Positions 1-7,540 of a stretch of 64,000 nt of DNA are shown here, in pieces (within the stretch, counting starts at the first letter, position 1; each line of letters starts with the position of its first letter). The position numbers and the translations under genes are program-made. The stretch is from Azospirillum sp. B21 (GTDB lineage Bacteria; Pseudomonadota; Alphaproteobacteria; Azospirillales; Azospirillaceae): the NCBI RefSeq assembly GCF_008364825.1, contig NZ_VTTO01000019.1:46543-110542 (forward strand). The letters are read 5' to 3'. The notes under the pieces are model-generated. The model was not told the DNA's origin, ran no database searches, and saw only the letters and a list, made by a program, of their open reading frames with translations.

Positions 1-1209
1 GCCGATCTTCTCCAGATGCAGGCGGGCGACCTTCTCGTCCAGGTGCTTGGGCAGAACGTAGACCTTGTTCTCGTAGTTGGCGGCGTTGGTCCACAGCTCG
101 ATCTGGGCCAGCACCTGGTTGGTGAAGCTGGCGCTCATCACGAAGCTGGGGTGGCCGGTGGCGCAGCCCAGATTGACCAGACGGCCCTGGGCGAGGACGA
201 TCAGGCGCTTGCCGTCGGGGAACACGACCTCGTCGACCTGCGGCTTGACCTCTTCCCAGACCAGATTGCGCAGGGCATCGATCTGGATCTCGCTGTCGAA
301 GTGGCCGATGTTGCAGACGATGGCGCGGTCCTTCATGGCCCGCATGTGGTCGATCGTGATGACGTCGACGTTGCCGGTCGCCGTGACGAAGATGTCGCCC
401 TGCGGAGCGGCATCTTCCATCGTCACGACCTGATAGCCTTCCATGGCGGCCTGCAGGGCGTTGATCGGGTCGATCTCCGTCACCAGGACGCGCGCACCCT
501 GCGAGCGCAGGCTGGCGGCCGAGCCCTTGCCCACGTCACCGTAACCGGCGACGACGGCGACCTTGCCGGCGACCATGACGTCGGTGGCGCGCTTGATGCC
601 GTCGACCAGCGACTCGCGGCAGCCATAGAGGTTGTCGAACTTCGACTTGGTGACGCTGTCGTTCACGTTGATGGCCGGAACCTTCAGCGTGCCCTTCTTC
701 ATCATCTCATACAGACGATGCACGCCGGTGGTGGTCTCTTCCGACAGGCCGCGGACGCCGTCCAGCATCTCCGGATACTTGTCGTGCATGATCTGGGTGA
801 CGTCGCCGCCATCGTCCAGGATCATGTTCGGGGTCCAACCGTCCGGACCGCGCAGGGTCTGCTCGATGCACCACCAGAACTCCTCCTCCGTCTCGCCCTT
901 CCAGGCGAAGACCGGGATGCCGGCGGCGGCGATGGCGGCGGCGGCCTGATCCTGGGTGGAGAAGATGTTGCAGGACGACCAGCGCACGGTGGCGCCGAGC
1001 GCGGTCAGCGTCTCGATCAGCACGGCGGTCTGGATGGTCATGTGCAGGCAGCCGACGATGCGGGCGCCGGCCAGCGGCTTGCTGTCGCCGAACTCGGACC
1101 GCAGGGCCATCAGGCCCGGCATCTCGGTCTCGGCGATGGTGATCTCCTTGCGGCCCCAGTTCGCGAGGCTGATGTCCTTGACCTTGTAGTCCGTGAATTC
1201 GGCGGCCAT
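1..1209 (-). CDS. ahcY: Adenosylhomocysteinase, 3' end cut by window edge
   Basis: Hydrolyses S-adenosylhomocysteine to adenosine and homocysteine, removing the inhibitory product of SAM-dependent methylation; cytosolic and NAD-dependent. The reverse strand translates from ATG at 1209 as MAAEFTDYKVKDISLANWGR and continues through typical family blocks such as EMPGLMALR, GCLHMTIQTAVLIETL and WSSCNIFSTQDQAAAA. About 403 codons are present, so roughly 30 C-terminal residues lie beyond the left edge (bacterial enzymes are about 430-470 residues). The gene is divergent from the radical SAM gene at 1431. A perfect palindrome about 120 bp upstream probably marks its operator. Identity is very secure. 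Confidence 0.96.
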   Translation of the reverse strand, partial: MAAEFTDYKVKDISLANWGRKEITIAETEMPGLMALRSEFGDSKPLAGARIVGCLHMTIQTAVLIETLTALGATVRWSSCNIFSTQDQAAAAIAAAGIPVFAWKGETEEEFWWCIEQTLRGPDGWTPNMILDDGGDVTQIMHDKYPEMLDGVRGLSEETTTGVHRLYEMMKKGTLKVPAINVNDSVTKSKFDNLYGCRESLVDGIKRATDVMVAGKVAVVAGYGDVGKGSAASLRSQGARVLVTEIDPINALQAAMEGYQVVTMEDAAPQGDIFVTATGNVDVITIDHMRAMKDRAIVCNIGHFDSEIQIDALRNLVWEEVKPQVDEVVFPDGKRLIVLAQGRLVNLGCATGHPSFVMSASFTNQVLAQIELWTNAANYENKVYVLPKHLDEKVARLHLEKIG

Positions 1210-1328
1210 GAGGGATGACTCCTGGTGGGCGGTGACGATTCGGGCAGCGGAGATTCAGGCGCGCCGGATCCCCGGCCCTGCCGCTGTAATTGGCGAAGGG
1301 TGTATCAGCGGTTCCGGAACCATGCAAG

Positions 1329-1346
1329 CATAAAGATATCTTTATG
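1329..1346. promoter_or_regulatory. Palindromic operator upstream of ahcY (SahR-like site)
   Basis: A perfect 18-bp palindrome, CATAAAGATATCTTTATG, sits in an AT-rich pocket between the divergent ahcY and radical SAM genes. From memory of the family, SahR-type ArsR regulators of the SAM/homocysteine cycle in Proteobacteria use AT-rich palindromes of this kind upstream of ahcY and met genes. The regulator assignment is inference; the palindrome is directly visible. Confidence 0.6.
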
Positions 1347-1430
1347 TTTGCTGGGTATGCTCGGCAAACCAAGCACCGATGGCGCTTTTGTTCGCTTTAC
1401 GTTCTAGTTACCCGCGGCTAAGCTGCCGCC

Positions 1431-2522
1431 ATGGATGAGATCAAGCGACCGCCGATCAAGGGACGTGGTGCGGTGAGCAACGCCACCGGCCGCTTCGAGC
1501 GCGAGACCCGCGTCCTGACCGACGACGGCTGGACCGGCTATGCGTCCGGCGGGAACGAGGCGCTGTCCGATCCCGTGCGCACCACAGTAACCCCGGCGTC
1601 GGCCAAATCGATCATCGCCCGCAACGAATCGCCCGACATCCCCTTCGACCGGTCGGTGAACCCGTACCAGGGCTGCGAGCACGCCTGCATCTACTGCTTC
1701 GCCCGGCCGACCCATGCCTATCTGAACCTGTCGCCGGGGCTGGATTTCGAGACGAAACTGTTCGCCAAGCGCAACGCGGCGGATCTGCTGGCGAAGGAGC
1801 TGCGGGCGAAATCCTATGTCTGCCAGCCGCTGGCGCTGGGCGCCAACACCGACGCGTACCAGCCGGTCGAGCGGACGGAAGGCATCACCCGGCGCGTGCT
1901 GGAGGTCTGCCGCGACTTCAACCAACCGGTCAGCATCATCACCAAATCGGCGCTGGTGCTGCGCGACCTCGACATCCTGGCGCCGATGGCGGCGCAGGGG
2001 TTGGCATCGGTGGCGATCTCCGTCACCACCCTGGACCGCGACCTCGCCCGTGTGATGGAGCCGCGGGCCAGTACCCCGCCGCGCCGGCTGGAGACCATCC
2101 GCACCCTGGCGGAGGCCGGCGTACCGGTCGCGGTGCTCGCCAGCCCGATGATCCCGGCGCTGAACGACCACGAGTTGGAGTCGATTCTGGAGACGGCGGC
2201 CGGTGCCGGAGCCACCGCCGCCAGCTATATCCTGCTGCGCCTGCCGCTGGAGATCGCCACCCTGTTCGAGGAGTGGCTGCGCACCCACGCCCCCAACCGA
2301 GCCGACCGCGTGCTGAGCCTGATGCGGCAGAGCCGCGACGGAGCGCTCTACCGCTCCGGCTTCGGCACGCGGATGAAGGGCACCGGTCCTTACGCCGAGC
2401 TTCTGCGCCACCGCTTCAAGCTGGCCTGCCGGAAGCACGGATTGGGCGACCGGAGTTGGCAGCTCGACTGCAGCCGCTTCCGGGTGCCGCCGGCCGCCGG
2501 GGACCAGCTGTCGCTGTTGTGA
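1431..2522 (+). CDS. PA0069-family radical SAM protein
   Basis: A 363-residue radical SAM protein of the PA0069/Rv2578c type, related to the spore photoproduct lyase (SplB) fold. The 4Fe-4S-binding cysteines are C82, C86 and C89 in GCEHACIYC. The preceding NPYQ and following FARPTHAYL are family hallmarks. The usual N-terminal KGRGAVSNATGRFE segment is present, so the start at 1431 is right. The substrate of this family is not established to my knowledge. It is divergent from ahcY and convergent with the small gene at 2526-2747. Confidence 0.9.
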   Translation: MDEIKRPPIKGRGAVSNATGRFERETRVLTDDGWTGYASGGNEALSDPVRTTVTPASAKSIIARNESPDIPFDRSVNPYQGCEHACIYCFARPTHAYLNLSPGLDFETKLFAKRNAADLLAKELRAKSYVCQPLALGANTDAYQPVERTEGITRRVLEVCRDFNQPVSIITKSALVLRDLDILAPMAAQGLASVAISVTTLDRDLARVMEPRASTPPRRLETIRTLAEAGVPVAVLASPMIPALNDHELESILETAAGAGATAASYILLRLPLEIATLFEEWLRTHAPNRADRVLSLMRQSRDGALYRSGFGTRMKGTGPYAELLRHRFKLACRKHGLGDRSWQLDCSRFRVPPAAGDQLSLL

Positions 2523-2525
2523 CGG

Positions 2526-2747
2526 TCAGGAGCGGCGGAGCATCTTGGCCCAGGGCGACAGCGGGTCGGCCGATTTGGAAACGGCCGACAGCGGAAGGCG
2601 GCCGGTCGCCAGCATCGCCATCACCAGCGCGGGATGGGCCGGGCTGGCGGTGTCGTGGCCGGCATGATCGGCCTGCCCGGTGCCGGCGTCCTCGTTCAGC
2701 GCCTCGTTGATGCGGGCGAAGGCTTCGATATCGTTGATGTGCAGCAT
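2526..2747 (-). CDS. Small hypothetical protein, 73 aa
   Basis: An unrecognised 73-residue protein that starts MLHINDIEAFARINEAL and ends DPLSPWAKMLRRS. The ATG at 2747 is preceded by GAGGGG about 10 nt upstream, a good ribosome-binding site, so I prefer it to an ATG 78 nt further upstream. There is no signal peptide or membrane segment. The sequence is soluble and rich in Ala, Asp and His in the middle (GQADHAGHDTASPAHPA). It lies convergently 3 bp from the end of the radical SAM gene. No function can be assigned. Confidence 0.55.
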   Translation of the reverse strand: MLHINDIEAFARINEALNEDAGTGQADHAGHDTASPAHPALVMAMLATGRLPLSAVSKSADPLSPWAKMLRRS

Positions 2748-2849
2748 GGTCCGTACCCCTCGGCTTCGACTTTTGTGCGTCGCAGCAAAAACGAAGGTAA
2801 CAGCTCTGCCCTCGAATGATCTCATGTGCGGCGCTTTGACGCGGCCTTT

Positions 2850-4154
2850 TTAACGGGCCGGTTCGCGAACCGCCAGCATAAGCCCGAATCCGATCACGAA
2901 GAAAGCAAGAACCGTCGCCATGCCGACGCGCTGGCTGGCGAAGGCCTGGGTGGCCAGCCCGAACAGCAGCGGCCCGAAGAAGCCGACGAAGCGTCCGGTC
3001 AGGCTGTAGAGCCCGAACATCTCGCCCGCCATGCCCGGCGGGGCCAACCGCGCCATCATCGAGCGTCCCGCTGCCTGCGCGGGTCCGAAGAACAGCCCCA
3101 GCCCCAGCGCGAAGACCCAGAACCACAACCGGTCAGTCGCCAGCAGCAGCGGCACGCTGCACAGAGACATGCCGGCCAGCGCGATCAGGATCACCGGCTT
3201 GGCCCCCGCCCGGTCGTCCATCCAGGCGAAGCCGATGGCCCCCGCCCCCGCCACCACGTTCAGCACGATGGCGAAGACCAGGATTTCCTCGAAGCTCATG
3301 CCGAAGGTGCCGGCGGCGAAGATGCCGCCGAAGGCGGTGATGGTGTTGATGCCGTCGCGGTAGAAGGCGCTGGCGATCAGGAAGCGCATCACCTGCCGGT
3401 AGCGCCGGGCTTCGCGCAACGTGGCGACCAGCGTCGCCACCCCCTCCCGTGCCGCACGCAATAGGCCCTGGCCGGTGGAGGGCTCGTCCGGCACCCACAG
3501 GAAATAGGGCAGCGCGAAGACCCCGTACCACACCGCGGCCAGCAGCGCGGTAGCACGGACATTCGCCTGCTCCCCCCAATCCACCCACTCCAGTCCGAAC
3601 AGGCCGAACAGCGGGGCCGGCGCCTGGACGAAGCCGACCAGCGCCAGGACGAGGCAGGTCAGCCCGCCGAAATAGCCGATGCCCCAGCCCCAGCCCGACA
3701 CCCGGCCCAGCAGCCGTTGCGGCACCAGCCCCGGCAGGGTGGCGTTGTAGAAGACGTTGGCCAACTCGAACGACACCGTGGCGATCACCACGCAGGCGAG
3801 CGCGTAGGCTGCATCGGCCGGATCGGGCCTGACCCACCAGAGCGCCACGGTGAAGGCCACCGTCAGCCCGGTGAACAGCGCCATCCAGGGCTTGCGCCGC
3901 CCCGCCCGGTCGGCGATGGCACCCAGGACCGGGCTGAGCAGCGCAATGGCGACGCCGGCCGCGGTCATCGCCGCCCCCCAGCGCGCCGTGCCCTCCACCG
4001 GGTCGCCGACCACACCGCGGGCGAAATAGACCGAGAAGACGAAGGTCGTGATGATGGTGTTATACGCGGAATTCGCCCAGTCGTAGAGGCACCAGGACGC
4101 GATGGCGCGGCGGGAGGGGACATCGCTGGAAGGAAGCTGGCGGTCATCAGTCAT
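2850..4154 (-). CDS. MFS transporter, UMF1 (Atg22-like) family
   Basis: A 434-residue polytopic membrane protein with about 12 hydrophobic segments. The N-terminal ASWCLYDWANSAYNTII is the signature of the UMF1/Atg22-like branch of the major facilitator superfamily. A cytoplasmic-loop motif, GAIADRAGRRKPWM, follows the second pair of helices as in other MFS proteins. I place the start at the ATG at 4154 (MTDDRQLPSS), because residues encoded upstream of it are low-complexity and unlike the family. Substrates of this family in bacteria are mostly unknown. The gene is last in a leftward run after the Panacea pair, with a 52-bp gap. Confidence 0.88.
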   Translation of the reverse strand: MTDDRQLPSSDVPSRRAIASWCLYDWANSAYNTIITTFVFSVYFARGVVGDPVEGTARWGAAMTAAGVAIALLSPVLGAIADRAGRRKPWMALFTGLTVAFTVALWWVRPDPADAAYALACVVIATVSFELANVFYNATLPGLVPQRLLGRVSGWGWGIGYFGGLTCLVLALVGFVQAPAPLFGLFGLEWVDWGEQANVRATALLAAVWYGVFALPYFLWVPDEPSTGQGLLRAAREGVATLVATLREARRYRQVMRFLIASAFYRDGINTITAFGGIFAAGTFGMSFEEILVFAIVLNVVAGAGAIGFAWMDDRAGAKPVILIALAGMSLCSVPLLLATDRLWFWVFALGLGLFFGPAQAAGRSMMARLAPPGMAGEMFGLYSLTGRFVGFFGPLLFGLATQAFASQRVGMATVLAFFVIGFGLMLAVREPAR

Positions 4155-4206
4155 CGGTGGGCGCACGGCTTGGACACTCCCGGATGCCGGCGCCCGGACC
4201 GCGCCG

Positions 4207-4491
4207 TCAGACGTTCTTACACAAGCCTTCACGTTCGACAAAGACGCCGACGGCACTCACGAAAACATCGCCGACCAGCAGCTTCAGAATCATCGGATAG
4301 GTGAAGAGGCTGACGCCGGGCAGGTAATCGACAAAGGCGCAATCGCCCGACCGGTTGGCCCAGTTGGTGTCGTTTTCAGCATAGGCGCAGGCAGCGTCGA
4401 AAGACTGGCGCAACCCCACATACATTGAGCGGTTTTGTTCGTTCACCCAGCGCAGAAGCGCAGGATGCTGATGCAGAACCCAAGTCGTCAT
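4207..4491 (-). CDS. Small partner of the Panacea-domain antitoxin; candidate toxin
   Basis: An unrecognised 94-residue protein (MTTWVLHQHPALLRW...). Its ATG overlaps the stop of the Panacea-domain gene by one base (TGATG at 4493-4489), so the two are translationally coupled. Residues 62-85 are hydrophobic but interrupted by Lys70 and Asp75, so a true membrane helix is uncertain. The rest is rich in Trp, Asn and Asp. In known PanAT loci the Panacea antitoxin is encoded next to a small toxin of one of many unrelated folds, which makes this the candidate toxin by position. Nothing in its sequence gives a mechanism. Base composition is less GC-rich than its neighbours, consistent with transfer. 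Confidence 0.6.
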   Translation of the reverse strand: MTTWVLHQHPALLRWVNEQNRSMYVGLRQSFDAACAYAENDTNWANRSGDCAFVDYLPGVSLFTYPMILKLLVGDVFVSAVGVFVEREGLCKNV

Positions 4492-5021
4492 CAGTGAAGG
4501 CCGGCCGCCCTTTCAAACGCTTCCGCAAGATTTCGGGGCCGGGTGGGACGGGGGACGAGCTTTTCGGCCAGTTCCTGCTTGAACCAGTCACGGATCATGG
4601 TGTTGGGGATGACCTTGCGCTTCGGTCCTTTCCCCTCCCCGTGGTTCCACACCCGGTCCCAGGGAGAGCCGCCCTCGTGGGTCAGATCCACCAGTTGGGA
4701 GGAGTGGAGCCTTGCATACTGATCCCAGACATTATCGATCAGACGCTTGGCACTGGACGATAGAACATGATCGGGCTCGGTAAGGAGATAGGGCGGAAGC
4801 GGATCACTGCCGCAGTCCTTGAACCGATCCAGCAGTTCCGGCACCACAGGTCCCAATGGCAGTGCGCGAATTTCTTCGCGGAACAGCGGCTCGTCGGTCA
4901 GGGCGAGATGCCAGCCTTGGCAAAGATAGACCAGCTTTTGCAGGCCGAGTTGCTTCAGCGGCTCGCCATCCGGCTTGCAGCCTTTCGCAATCAGGTAGTC
5001 GGCAACGAAATCGACGTCCAA
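4491..5021 (-). CDS. Panacea-domain (DUF4065, SocA-like) antitoxin
   Basis: A 176-residue protein with the Panacea/DUF4065 signature: LGLQKLVYLCQGWHLAL at residues 25-41 followed by PLFREEIRALPLGPVVPEL at 45-63. Panacea proteins such as SocA and PanA neutralise diverse toxins directly or, for SocA, deliver the toxin to a protease. The frame opens with TTG at 5021; an ATG at 5040 is in another frame. TGGCGAGAAC upstream of the TTG offers a moderate ribosome-binding site. The C-terminus adds an Arg/Glu-rich helix-like tail. Its stop codon overlaps the start of the small downstream gene, giving a two-gene antitoxin-first module. Confidence 0.85.
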   Translation of the reverse strand: MDVDFVADYLIAKGCKPDGEPLKQLGLQKLVYLCQGWHLALTDEPLFREEIRALPLGPVVPELLDRFKDCGSDPLPPYLLTEPDHVLSSSAKRLIDNVWDQYARLHSSQLVDLTHEGGSPWDRVWNHGEGKGPKRKVIPNTMIRDWFKQELAEKLVPRPTRPRNLAEAFERAAGLH

Positions 5022-5100
5022 CCGCGTTCTCGCCAGACATAAAGTGGTATGAGGCTTTTTATCCTATACTTCCGAGTCGGCGCTGTCCACACCTTACCAC

Positions 5101-6750
5101 TTATCCCCCCATCAATCCGTCGATCCCGAAGGAGATCTGGTTGTTGTCGTAGCGGGCGACGATGCGCAGGCGGTCGCCGGCCGACAGCGCGATCGGCTTT
5201 TCCAGGAAGGTCATCGCCTGCTTCCAATGGTTGGTGCGGGCGCGGCTTTCCGACTTGTAGACCACCTCGTCGTCCATGAAGAGGTCGAACCAGAAGGCGA
5301 CGCCGTGGCAGGTGCCGGCGGTGACGATGGTCACGTCGATCACCCGCTCACCCTCTTCCGGCATGTTGCGGGTGAAGTCGAAATCCAGCGCGGTGAAGGG
5401 CGTCGACAGCGGCGTGTGGGCGTCGGCGCCGAGGTCGATCTGCTGGTAGCCGGGGGAGCGGAAGACGTCGAAGCTGCCCATGTCGAAGCCGTCGATGCTC
5501 TCCACCGGGTTGATGCGGGCCAGTTCCGGCGTCTCCACCAGCATGGCGTAGACGGTGGAGGCGCGCGGGATGATGGCGCCGCCCGGCTTCACCAGATGGG
5601 TGCGGGCATGCTGCAGCACCGACAGCATGCGCGGGGCCAGCATGCCGATGTTGATCAGTTCCGACACGAAGACGTCGGCCTTTTCCGGCAGGTCGCCGCC
5701 CTCCCCCACCGTCAGTTGGGTGGACAGGCGCGGCACCACGTCGATGCGGTCGGCATAGCCGTTGCGCGCCACCGTTTCCTTGGCGACGCGGGCCAGGATC
5801 GGGTTGACCTCGCAGGTCACCACCTTCTTCGCGCCGGCGCGCGCCGCCATCATGGCGACGATGCCGGAGCCGGTGCCGATCTCCAGCACCAGCTGGCCGG
5901 GCGTCACCGCCCGTTCCAGCGACTGCTTGTAGGCCTCGTTCCGCTCGAAATCGTTGATCATCGGCAGGTGCCAGCCGGGCACCGCGTTGGAATAGATCAG
6001 CCGGCGGGTGAACTTCACCATCGGGTGGTCGGGCGCCTGCTCGCGCGCCGCCTCGATCACCTCGATGGCTTCGGCGGCGCGGTCCAGGCTCTGCAGCACA
6101 TGGGCGAGACCGACCTGGGCGGGGACGAAGCGCGGGGCGGCGGCCAGCACGACGCGGAACTCTGCCTCCGCCTCGACCAGCCGGCCGCGGGTGGAGAGCA
6201 GTTCGGCCAGGCTGTAATGGACGTCGAGATAGTCGGGGGCCTGCTCCAGCGCGGTGCGGAAATGCTGCTCCGCCTCCTCCAGCTCGCCCAGCTCGCGCAA
6301 GGTGGCGGCGAGGAAATGGTGCATCTCCGGCGCCACCGGCCGGAGGTCCAGCGCGGCGCGGAAGCAGTCCGCCGCTTCCTCCAGCCTCGTCTGCACCTTC
6401 AGGGCGTTGCCGAGGTTGCCGTGCAGTTCCGGCAGGCGCGGGTTGATGGCGAGGCCGGCGCGAAAGGCCTCCTCCGCCTCCGCCGCGCGGCCCTGCTGGA
6501 AGAGCAGGCTGCCGCGGCTGTTGTGGAAGGACGGGTCGTTGCCGTTCTCCACGATGGCCTGGGCGAACAGGGTCAGCGCATAATCGGGATGGTCGGTGTG
6601 GGCGGCGACCAGTCCCAGCAGATGCAGCGCCTGGGCATTGTGCGGATCCGTCGCCAGGATCGCCCGGCAGACCTCCTCCGCCCCCGCCAGATCGTTGCCG
6701 CGGAAACGCTTGGCCGCTTCCATCAGAGTCGGGACGGGGGTGTCGGTCAT
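5101..6750 (-). CDS. TPR protein fused to a PRMT-like (PRMT7/9-type) methyltransferase
   Basis: A 549-residue protein. Residues 1-255 hold about seven tetratricopeptide repeats with typical spacing (for example PELHGNLGNALKVQTRLEEA). Residues 260-549 form a Rossmann methyltransferase opening with WHLPMINDFERNEAYKQSL, then motif I LEIGTGSGI (289-297) and the acidic TCEVNP (E314). This is the arrangement and wording of the protein arginine methyltransferases PRMT7/PRMT9, and human PRMT9 likewise carries TPRs ahead of its catalytic part. A first catalytic-loop glutamate is visible in VSELINIG (E364), but the second Glu of the double-E loop is not obvious. The start at 6750 has GGAG about 10 nt upstream. 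Whether it methylates arginine is not shown. Confidence 0.8.
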   Translation of the reverse strand: MTDTPVPTLMEAAKRFRGNDLAGAEEVCRAILATDPHNAQALHLLGLVAAHTDHPDYALTLFAQAIVENGNDPSFHNSRGSLLFQQGRAAEAEEAFRAGLAINPRLPELHGNLGNALKVQTRLEEAADCFRAALDLRPVAPEMHHFLAATLRELGELEEAEQHFRTALEQAPDYLDVHYSLAELLSTRGRLVEAEAEFRVVLAAAPRFVPAQVGLAHVLQSLDRAAEAIEVIEAAREQAPDHPMVKFTRRLIYSNAVPGWHLPMINDFERNEAYKQSLERAVTPGQLVLEIGTGSGIVAMMAARAGAKKVVTCEVNPILARVAKETVARNGYADRIDVVPRLSTQLTVGEGGDLPEKADVFVSELINIGMLAPRMLSVLQHARTHLVKPGGAIIPRASTVYAMLVETPELARINPVESIDGFDMGSFDVFRSPGYQQIDLGADAHTPLSTPFTALDFDFTRNMPEEGERVIDVTIVTAGTCHGVAFWFDLFMDDEVVYKSESRARTNHWKQAMTFLEKPIALSAGDRLRIVARYDNNQISFGIDGLMGG

Positions 6751-6868
6751 CGCTGCGGCTCCAGGGGACGGCGGGAACACGAAAAGATCGCCGCACAATA
6801 CCGGGAATTGCCGCTCCGCTACAGCCCTTCGATCTGGGGCGTTGGACCCGGGATGCACGCTCCCCCCT

Positions 6869-7540
6869 CTACCCCTCGCCGGCATTCTCCCAGCCCCAGC
6901 GGTCCCAGGCGCCGTCGAGGAAGGCGGTCAGGCGCGGACCGGCGGGAAGGCCGGAACAGGACAGCAGCGACGGGGCGACGCGCCCGGCGCCGCGGGTCCA
7001 CCACAGGCTGGCATCCTCACCCAGCGGGCCGGACAGGCGGGTCAGCAGGGCGCGGGTGGCGGGGCTGACGCGCTCCGGCTCCGGACGGCCGAGGATGGCG
7101 AGGCGGGCCGGCAGCCCCTCCACATCGGCGCCGGCGCGGCAGGCGTCCGCCGCCAGAGCCTCGGCACGGGACAGCCACGCGGCGCAGGCGGCGGGGGCGG
7201 CGGCGATGTCGAAGCCGGCGGGGAGGCCGGCGGCGATGGTGAAGGGGTACTGGCGGCCGACCCGGTCGGCGCTGGGCATCCACACACCCACCAGCGGGGT
7301 GGCGCCGCACAGGCCGGCGGACAGGGCGAAGCGCCAGACCGGAGCCTGGGCGAACAGCGGGTCCCACTCGCCGCCCAGCCGCCGCCCGGCCTCGCCCAAG
7401 GCGGCCGACAGCCAGCGGTCCCAGGGGCCGAGAACCGCCGCCGGCAGGCCATGGCCGACGAAATCGCCCCGCGCCGGCACCTTGCCATGGAAGCCCATCA
7501 CCGGATCGGCGCCGCGCGGCGTGCCGAACGATCCCATCAT
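6869..7540 (-). CDS. tagF: Type VI secretion system-associated protein TagF
   Basis: About 223 residues with the TagF opening block (VMGFHGKVPARGDFVGHGLP) and the later VGVWMPSADRVGRQYPFTI characteristic of the family. TagF acts in the cytoplasm as a post-translational repressor of type VI secretion, in some species by binding Fha. The ATG at 7540 overlaps the tssM stop by four bases (ATGA), and a second ATG follows directly at 7537. It is the last gene of the tssL-tssM-tagF run. No PppA or Fha gene is visible here. Confidence 0.88.
   Translation of the reverse strand: MMGSFGTPRGADPVMGFHGKVPARGDFVGHGLPAAVLGPWDRWLSAALGEAGRRLGGEWDPLFAQAPVWRFALSAGLCGATPLVGVWMPSADRVGRQYPFTIAAGLPAGFDIAAAPAACAAWLSRAEALAADACRAGADVEGLPARLAILGRPEPERVSPATRALLTRLSGPLGEDASLWWTRGAGRVAPSLLSCSGLPAGPRLTAFLDGAWDRWGWENAGEG

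Noticed and set aside
16..1218. Long open frame on the plus strand opposite ahcY
   Set aside because: It mirrors ahcY codons in GC-rich DNA, and its protein is low-complexity with no family resemblance.
5098..5112. TTATCCCCC as a DnaA box
   Set aside because: A single imperfect match at the end of a coding region, without neighbours.
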